Shown: positions 46,272-51,904 of the stretch, in pieces | How positions within the stretch are numbered: the stretch's first letter is position 1 | Layout: each line of letters starts with the position of its first letter | Source of the DNA: Demequina mangrovi | Lineage (GTDB): Bacteria > Actinomycetota > Actinomycetes > Actinomycetales > Demequinaceae | Assembly: GCF_000759715.1 (NCBI RefSeq) | Contig: NZ_BBLU01000006.1 | Span: 124,001 to 188,000, forward strand | Direction: 5' to 3' | Length of the DNA: 64,000 nucleotides | Translations under genes and position numbers: made by a program | Notes under the pieces: model-generated | Told to the model about the DNA's origin: nothing | Seen by the model: the letters and a program-made list of their open reading frames with translations, nothing else | The model's database searches: none

Positions 46272-46850
46272 TCGTCCTCCTGGGACGCTAGGCGCGCGAC
46301 ACTGGCGCGCGCGGGATGGGGGAGGGCACGCCGGGCGGCGAGCCGGGAAGTCTGGGGGCTCGGGCCCCGGCCGCCGAGAGAGGGCGGCGACCGGAGCCGC
46401 GAGGATTGAGGTCGGGCGCTCCACCCCTGGAGCGCGTCGACCTCGGCAGGCGCCGCGCATTGACCAGACGCGCGCCTACCGTGGGCAGGGGTGCGGGCCG
46501 CTCGGCGCTGGCGGGCTCACAACGCGCCAGCGCGGCGGTCGCCGCAACCTCTCGCGGGTTGCCCGTGACGTCCTTCTAAAGCGTCACCACGAGAGGCGCC
46601 AGCGCCGCCGAAAGGGAAAACGACGCTGGCTGATCCGGGTCCTCACCCGGACTACTGCGCGGGCGCGTGGCCCGCTGAAGAGAAGCCCCTCGGCGGTGCG
46701 TCGCGTCGCGACGACAGGCGCGACGGCGCATCACGCCGAAGGGACAAGGTGCCCGAGGGGCTGGGAGGGGCCCCTCGGGACAGGGACACAGGCGCCGGAG
46801 CCGCTCGACCGATGCCCTCGGGGAGGGAGCGGGTCCGGCGCCTGTGAGAT
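46272..46850. other. Gene-free region with a series of hairpins
   Basis: 579 bp with no convincing gene on either strand. Hairpins include GCGCTGGCG/CGCCAGCGC (46505-46533), GCAACC/GGTTGC (46544-46562), GTGACG/CGTCAC (about 46565-46586) and CCGGGT/ACCCGG near 46640. Two terminator hairpins lie at its right end. It could contain a structured RNA or packaging signals. Confidence 0.4.
46752..46846 (-). terminator. Double hairpin after the small Cys4 gene
   Basis: CCCGAGGGG/CCCCTCGGG (46752-46760 with 46771-46779), and a 13-bp perfect inverted repeat CACAGGCGCCGGA (46787-46799) with TCCGGCGCCTGTG (46834-46846). Both lie immediately downstream of the minus-strand gene ending at 46851. Confidence 0.7.
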
Positions 46851-47009
46851 CTAGGAGGCCGCGAGCGCGGCGCGGCCTGCTTCCATCCACTCGCGGCGAC
46901 GGATGTAGGTCGCGCGATAGCGGCACTTGGCCGAACAGTGGACGGCGTCGGCACGGAGCGCGGCGGGGATCGGGCCGCGACACAGAGCGCACGTGCGGGA
47001 GTCGGTCAC
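46851..47009 (-). CDS. 52-residue Cys4 zinc-finger-like protein of the element
   Basis: A GTG start at 47009 with a strong GGAGGTG upstream. The sequence has CALCRG and HCSAKCRYR, a Cys-X2-Cys plus Cys-X3-Cys arrangement likely to bind zinc, followed by a basic helix (RATYIRRREW). Such small proteins are common regulators or DNA-binding factors in actinophages. It is the first gene of the leftward block, 190 bp from the paired two-block repeats, so it may act on them. Confidence 0.7.
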   Translation of the reverse strand: MTDSRTCALCRGPIPAALRADAVHCSAKCRYRATYIRRREWMEAGRAALAAS

Positions 47010-47198
47010 GGGGGCACCTCCAGAGGGTCGAGCGGCTCACAAGGCGGGTTCCCTGCCTCTGAAGTAGGAGTAGGCCGGGGTACTCGCGTAGGGGCCCGAT
47101 TCGGGCGGTTTCGGAGGGCGCGGACGCGCATCGTTACCGGGCCGCAATCAAGGGACGCCGAGCGGGGCGCCGGGGCGGGCGGGCGGCGTGGTGAAACG

Positions 47199-47243
47199 GT
47201 GGTGAAGTGGTGAAAGTGAGGGTCTCCCTAGTTACTCGCTATG
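47199..47243 (-). repeat. Two-block 45-bp repeat, copy C (inverted)
   Basis: Minus strand reads CATAGC-N3-TAAC, 11 bp, then TCACTTTCAC followed by CACTTCACCAC. Faces copy B across 47244-47261. Confidence 0.85.
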
Positions 47244-47261
47244 AGAAGAAGAAGAGATCTC

Positions 47262-47306
47262 CATAGCGGGTAACAGGGAACAGGGTCACTTTCACCACTT
47301 CACCAC
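47262..47306 (+). repeat. Two-block 45-bp repeat, copy B
   Basis: CATAGC-N3-TAAC, 11 bp, then TCACTTTCAC followed by CACTTCACCAC. With copy C it forms a large interrupted inverted repeat of about 108 bp. Confidence 0.85.
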
Positions 47307-47357
47307 TCCCGGCCGCCTCCGGCGCCCCTCCCGGCGACGTCGCCCGGGCACGAGAAA

Positions 47358-47399
47358 GCCCCCGCCGCGATCGCTGGGGGGCACCGATCGGACGGGGGC
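47358..47399. terminator. Bipartite hairpin near the right end of the element
   Basis: GCCCCCG (47358-47364) pairs with CGGGGGC (47393-47399), and an inner CGATCG pairs with CGATCG around a G-rich loop. May insulate the element from rightward or leftward transcription. Confidence 0.65.
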
Positions 47400-47445
47400 A
47401 GGTTGGCTAGTGTAAACGGGGTGCGCGGTCGGCCCGACGGTCAGG

Positions 47446-47490
47446 GATGAGAAAAGTGATCACGCTTGCGTCTACTGCTTCGCGCGACCC
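47446..47490 (+). other. attR: right junction of the integrated element
   Basis: Element arm 47446-47465, centre TTGC with predicted crossover TG at 47467-47468, then host sequence encoding VYCFAR. The arm matches the complement of the left-end arm (38740-38759) at 15 of 20 positions, giving a near-palindromic attP once joined. Confidence 0.85.
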
Positions 47491-48333
47491 TCGCATCGCT
47501 ACCTCGAGCTCGACGCCGGGGTCGACTTCGACAGCCAGATCATCGTGAAGATCAACATCGCCGAGGCGCTGCGCAAGGACCTCGCGAAGCCGTCGTGGGG
47601 TCGCGAGCACGTCGCGCTCGGCACCAACACGGATCCGTATCAGCGCGCCGAGGGCCGTTACCGTCTCATGCCCGGCATTATCCGGGCGCTCGCGGACGCG
47701 GGCACGCCCATGTCGATCCTCACCAAGGGCTCGCTGCTGCGGCGCGACCTCCCGCTCCTGGCCGCGGCGCGCGAGTCCGCGCCGGTAGACCTGGCGCTGT
47801 CCATCGCCATCGCGGACGATGCGCTGCAGCAGGCCATCGAACCCGGGACCCCCACCACGCAGGCGCGGCTCGCGACGGTCACCGCGGCGGTCGAGGCGGG
47901 CTTCGACGTCGCCGTCTTCATGATGCCGATCCTGCCCTTCCTCACCGACTCCGAGGAGCACCTCGACGCCGCCCTCGCGCGGATCAAGGCGGCCGGCGCC
48001 TCGTCCGTGACCTACACCGCGCTCCACCTGCGACCCGGGGTGAAGGAGTGGTACGCGCAGTGGCTCCACGGGCATCGTCCCGACCTGGTGCCGCGCTACC
48101 GCGAGCTCTACGCCGACGGCGCCTACGCACCGAAGGAGTACCGGCGCAGGCTCGCGGCGCGGATCAAGCCGCTCATCGCCGCCCACGGGCTCGAGCGGAC
48201 GGTCGAGGATCCCAACACCGGATCGATGGGCTCGCGCGCGAATGCGCGCGACGACGAGGGCGAGTGGCGGCGCACCCGCGCCTACGGCGAGGAGGCGCCC
48301 GCGCCGCGGGCGGAGCCGCTCACGCTGTTCTGA
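47467..48333 (+). pseudogene. 3' fragment of the interrupted radical SAM gene
   Basis: Continues the frame cut at 38738: the third Cys of CX3CX2C (VYCFAR), then HVALGTNTDPYQRAEGRYRL and the rest of the SAM barrel to a stop at 48333. Residues such as GTNTDPYQ and SILTKGSLLRRDLPLL resemble Rv2578c-type and spore-photoproduct-lyase-type proteins. A GTG at 47545 could start a truncated product, but without the first two Cys ligands it could not hold the 4Fe-4S cluster. Excision at TG would restore the full gene. Confidence 0.93.
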
Positions 48334-48580
48334 CGCCCGTTTTGCCTCGCGGGCGAGCCATGATCTAGGGTCGGATCAGGTCCATCCGGACCTCCTCCTC
48401 GAGACGAGCAGGGCCCCGGCCCGCCGCTCACCCGCGGACGTGATCCCCGACGGATCCCGCCCGTGCTGACAGTCCGAGCCGCCGACCGGCCGCGTCAGCC
48501 CACCGCTTCGCGCGAGGCATCGTGACCATCCGCTGCGTCCTGCCCGACAGCTCCTCCGTAGCACGTACGAAGGAGCACCC

Positions 48581-48757
48581 ATGTTCACCATCGACCACCT
48601 CTCGATCGCCCAGGCCGACCGTCTCGCCGGCGACGCTCTCGCCGAGCGCGCGCCGTTCGGGGCGATCCGCCGTCGTCTGCTCGGCTACGAGGCGAAGGTA
48701 CTGGCTCGCCTTCTCGCCCGGGTACGCGAGGCGGAGACCCGCGCCGCGCGGGTCTGA
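48581..48757 (+). CDS. Unrecognised 58-residue basic protein
   Basis: Preceded by a strong AAGGAG, 7 nt before the ATG. The product is helical and Arg-rich, ending in an amphipathic segment (YEAKVLARLLARVREAETRAA). It is convergent with the TetR gene and shares no overlap. No known family. Confidence 0.6.
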   Translation: MFTIDHLSIAQADRLAGDALAERAPFGAIRRRLLGYEAKVLARLLARVREAETRAARV

Positions 48758-49345
48758 TCAGTCGAGGCAGAAGGCGGAGCGGAGCATCGTCTCCAACTGG
48801 GCCGGAACGTCGATCCGGCCCGGGTGGAGCGCGTCGTAGATCTGCATCCCGTCCCAGCTCGCGACGATGACGGCCGCCCGGTCCTCGGGGCTGAGCGGGT
48901 CGTCGTCGCGTCCGGTCTCCTCGCGCTGCGCGCGGATGGTCCACGCCATGACGGTCGTCACCATGTCGTGACGGCGCTGGAGCGTCTCGCGTGCCGGGTG
49001 GTCCTCGGCTCCCGCCTCGGCCATGAGGACTGAGAGCAGCTGGACCAGGCCGGGCTTGTCCGCGTTGCGCGCCGCGGCGGAGGCGAAGCCGCGCGCGATG
49101 AACTCGGCGCTCATGTCCTGCGGCATCTCGGTCGGCATCGCCTGCGTGTCGTGCCACTCGATCACCGCGAGCAGCAGCGCGGTCTTGTTCCCGAAGTGGT
49201 GGATCAGCGTCGAGTGGTCGACGCCGGCCTCGCGCGCGATGCTCCGCAGCGAGGCGCCGTAGAAGCCCTTCTCCGCGAAGGCCGTCGCCGCGCTCTCGAC
49301 GATCGACTGCTTGGTGGCGCGCCCGGTCGCGTAGCCGTCAGGCAT
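48758..49345 (-). CDS. TetR family transcriptional regulator
   Basis: 195 residues. The N-terminal HTH is clear (IVESAATAFAEKGFYGASLRSIAREAGVDHSTLIHHFGNKTALL); the C-terminal ligand domain is diverged. GAGGAGG fixes the start at 49345. It is divergent from a beta-glucosidase gene, and two dyads in the 115-bp intergenic region are its likely operators, so it probably represses itself and the glycosidase operon in response to a sugar or glycoside ligand. Confidence 0.93.
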   Translation of the reverse strand: MPDGYATGRATKQSIVESAATAFAEKGFYGASLRSIAREAGVDHSTLIHHFGNKTALLLAVIEWHDTQAMPTEMPQDMSAEFIARGFASAAARNADKPGLVQLLSVLMAEAGAEDHPARETLQRRHDMVTTVMAWTIRAQREETGRDDDPLSPEDRAAVIVASWDGMQIYDALHPGRIDVPAQLETMLRSAFCLD

Positions 49346-49382
49346 GGCGCCTCCTCTCGATCCAGGCGCGACGCCGCCGATT

Positions 49383-49440
49383 TTCCACCAAGCGGTGGAA
49401 GTTGCTACAGTCGCTGCCAGAACTCCACCGCACGGTGGAA
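49383..49440. promoter_or_regulatory. Two TetR-type operators between regulator and glycosidase
   Basis: TTCCACC-AAGC-GGTGGAA (49383-49400) and CTCCACC-GCAC-GGTGGAA (49423-49440) are 18-bp dyads with centres 40 bp apart. A rightward -10 TACAGT lies between them (49406-49411), so binding would cover the -35 region and the transcript start. Confidence 0.8.
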
Positions 49441-49460
49441 CTTGACCAAGGTAGCGATTG

Positions 49461-51899
49461 ATGACGATCTCCGACAACCGACGACGCTTGCGGACCGAGA
49501 TGACCCTCGCCGAGAAGGCGTCGCTCATGTCGGGCGCCAACTTCTGGAACACGAAGGCGCTCGACCGCGTGGGCGTGCCCGCGATCATGCTGACCGACGG
49601 CCCGCACGGGCTGCGCAAGCAGGGCGGTGCCGCGGACCACCTCGGGCTCAACGCGTCGATCCCCGCCACCTGCTTCCCGCCCGCCGCGACGCTCGCCAAC
49701 AGCTGGGACCGCGACCTGCTCGAGCGCGTCGGTGCGGCGCTCGGCGCCGAGGCGGCCGCCGAGGACGTCAGCGTGCTCCTCGGGCCGGGGCTCAACATCA
49801 AGCGCAACCCGCTGGGCGGACGCAGCTTCGAGTACTTCTCGGAGGACCCGGTGCTCGCCGGCATGCTCGCCGGCGCGCTGGCGCGCGGCATCCAGTCCCG
49901 CGGCGTGGCCGCATGCCTCAAGCACTTCGCGGCCAACAGCCAGGAGACGCACCGCATGAGCATCGACGAGATCGTCGACGAGCGCGCGCTGCACGAGACG
50001 TACCTCGAGGGCTTCCGCATCGCGCTCGCCGAGAGCGACGCGTGGACTGTCATGACCTCGTACAACAAGGTCAACGGCACCTACGCCAACGAGCACCCCG
50101 AGCTCCTCCAGGGGATCCTTCGCGACCGCTGGGGCTTCGACGGCCTCGTGGTCTCGGACTGGGGCGGCAACAACGACCGCGTCGCGGCGGTCGAGGCCGG
50201 CTGCACCCTCGAGATGCCGTCGACCTCGGGGGTCACCGACGCCGAGATCGTGGCGGCGGTCGAGGCGGGCACGCTCGACGAGGCCGCGCTCGACGCGCGC
50301 GTCGACGAGCTGCTCGCGCTGATCGACCGCACGTCCGGGCACGATGCGGCGACCGCCGATCACGACGCGCACCACGCGCTCGCGGTCGAGGCGGCGCGAC
50401 GGTCCGTCGTGCTGCTGCGCAACGAGGACGACGCGCTGCCGCTGGGCCCCGCGAGCGGCCGGATCGCCGTCATCGGCGACTTCGCCGAGACGCCGCGCTA
50501 CCAGGGTGCGGGCAGCTCGCTCGTGAATCCCACCCGGGTCGACTCGGCGTTGGAGGCGCTGCGCGCCTCCGACCTCGACGTCATCGGCTACGAGCCGGGC
50601 TTCACGCGCATGGACGGCGCCTCCGCGGGCCGCCGCCGTCGCGCGGTCCGCCTCGCCGAGCGCGCCGACACCGTGCTGCTGTTCCTCGGCCTCGACGAGT
50701 CCGCCGAGGCGGAGGCCGTCGACCGCGCGCACCTGCGCCTCGCGCAGAACCAGCTCGCGCTGGTCGACGCGCTCCGGGGCACCGGCGCCCGCATCGTCGT
50801 GGTGCTCGCCGGCGGCGCGCCGGTGGAGCTGCCGTTCGCCGAGGACGTGGACGCCATCGTGCACGGCTACCTCGGGGGACAGGGCGGCGGCGGTGCCGTG
50901 GTCGACGTGCTCACCGGGGTCGTCGACCCTGGCGGCCGTCTCGCGGAGACGTACCCCCTGCGCTACGAGGACGTGCCGTCCTCGGCGACCTTCGCGCGCA
51001 CCGAGGCGACCTCGGAGCACCGTGAGAGCATCTACCTGGGCTATCGCTACTACGACAAGGTCGGGATGCCGGTCCGCTACCCGTTCGGGCACGGTCTCAG
51101 CTACACCTCCTTCGCGTACTCGGGCCTCGAGGCGGGGCCGCGCTCCGCGCGCGTGACCATCACGAACACCGGCGCACGCCCGGGCACCGAGACCGTCCAG
51201 CTCTACGTCGAGGCGCCGGGCGCGGCGGTCGGCGAGATCCGCGCGGTCAGGGAGCTCGCGGGCTTCGCGAGGGTCGCGCTCGAACCGGGGGAGAGCGCGA
51301 CCGTCGAGATCGTCTACGCCGAGCATGCCTTCGACGTGTTCGACGCGCGACGCTCGGACTGGGTCACCGTGGGCGGCGCCTACGCGATCCTCGCCGGCGC
51401 CTCGTCCCGCGACATCCGTGCGCGCGCAGGGCTCGACGTCACCGGCGTGGCCATGCCGGACGCCGATGCGGCGACGCTCCCGCACTACGTCGACGGGCGT
51501 GTCGAGCGGGTGGACGCGGCCGAGTTCGCGGCGCTGCTCGGGCGTCCGCTCCCGGCTGCCGAGTGGCCGCGCGGGGTGTCGCTCACACGCGACGACATCG
51601 TCGCCCAGACGGAGGGCCGCGGCGGCTTCGCCGGGCTGCTGCACTGGACCATCCGCACCACCTCGCGCCTGCTCATGGCGCTGGGCCGGCCGCACGCGGC
51701 CAACAACACGAACTTCGTGCTCGACCTGCCGTTCAGGTCCGTCGCACGACTGAGCGGGGGGATGGCGGACGACCGCATGGTCGACGGCCTCCTGCTCATG
51801 GTCAACGGCCGGTTCTGGCGCGGTCTGCGCCAGACGGCTACCGCATGGCTCGCGCTGCGCCGACGCACGCGCGCCACCCACCGCAACGAAGAGGGCTGA
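49461..51899 (+). CDS. Beta-glucosidase-like glycoside hydrolase family 3
   Basis: 812 residues in the classical GH3 order: TIM barrel first (about 15-300), alpha/beta sandwich, fibronectin-III-like domain (about 545-615), and an extra C-terminal region. The catalytic Asp is in GLVVSDWGGNNDR; KHFAANSQE contributes substrate-binding Lys-His. No signal peptide, so probably cytoplasmic and acting on imported glycosides. Ends 5 nt before the next gene. Under the two TetR-type operators upstream. Confidence 0.93.
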   Translation: MTISDNRRRLRTEMTLAEKASLMSGANFWNTKALDRVGVPAIMLTDGPHGLRKQGGAADHLGLNASIPATCFPPAATLANSWDRDLLERVGAALGAEAAAEDVSVLLGPGLNIKRNPLGGRSFEYFSEDPVLAGMLAGALARGIQSRGVAACLKHFAANSQETHRMSIDEIVDERALHETYLEGFRIALAESDAWTVMTSYNKVNGTYANEHPELLQGILRDRWGFDGLVVSDWGGNNDRVAAVEAGCTLEMPSTSGVTDAEIVAAVEAGTLDEAALDARVDELLALIDRTSGHDAATADHDAHHALAVEAARRSVVLLRNEDDALPLGPASGRIAVIGDFAETPRYQGAGSSLVNPTRVDSALEALRASDLDVIGYEPGFTRMDGASAGRRRRAVRLAERADTVLLFLGLDESAEAEAVDRAHLRLAQNQLALVDALRGTGARIVVVLAGGAPVELPFAEDVDAIVHGYLGGQGGGGAVVDVLTGVVDPGGRLAETYPLRYEDVPSSATFARTEATSEHRESIYLGYRYYDKVGMPVRYPFGHGLSYTSFAYSGLEAGPRSARVTITNTGARPGTETVQLYVEAPGAAVGEIRAVRELAGFARVALEPGESATVEIVYAEHAFDVFDARRSDWVTVGGAYAILAGASSRDIRARAGLDVTGVAMPDADAATLPHYVDGRVERVDAAEFAALLGRPLPAAEWPRGVSLTRDDIVAQTEGRGGFAGLLHWTIRTTSRLLMALGRPHAANNTNFVLDLPFRSVARLSGGMADDRMVDGLLLMVNGRFWRGLRQTATAWLALRRRTRATHRNEEG

Positions 51900-51904
51900 G
51901 AAGC

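Larger units (their letters stand above)
47010..47466. other. Gene-free right end of the element with paired repeats
   Basis: 457 bp without a convincing gene. It holds repeat copies C and B facing each other across an 18-bp AG-rich spacer, an extra GTGGTGAAAC half-match at 47188-47198, a terminator-like hairpin at 47358-47399, and the attR arm. Confidence 0.6.
38739..47468. mobile_element. Serine-integrase prophage-like satellite with capsid genes (about 8.73 kb)
   Basis: The element splits a radical SAM gene in frame, and its ends share the core TGCGT within CACGC[G/T]TGCGT. It carries a large serine integrase, a membrane cargo protein, a candidate TerS, a P22-like capsid protein, candidate scaffold and connector proteins, small Cys-pair proteins and three 45-bp two-block repeats. 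No portal, large terminase, tail, lysis or recognisable replication protein is seen. Size and content resemble phiRv1/phiRv2 of M. tuberculosis. The host 9-mer GGACGATGC is absent inside it, supporting recent acquisition. Confidence 0.92.

Noticed and set aside
46576-47040. 154-codon minus-strand frame near the right end of the element
   Set aside because: Biased Arg/Pro/Ser composition, no ribosome-binding site, and overlap with the better-supported 52-residue Cys4 gene and strong hairpins.
38739-47468. Integration next to a tRNA gene
   Set aside because: No tRNA is present at either junction; the target is clearly the coding sequence of the radical SAM gene.
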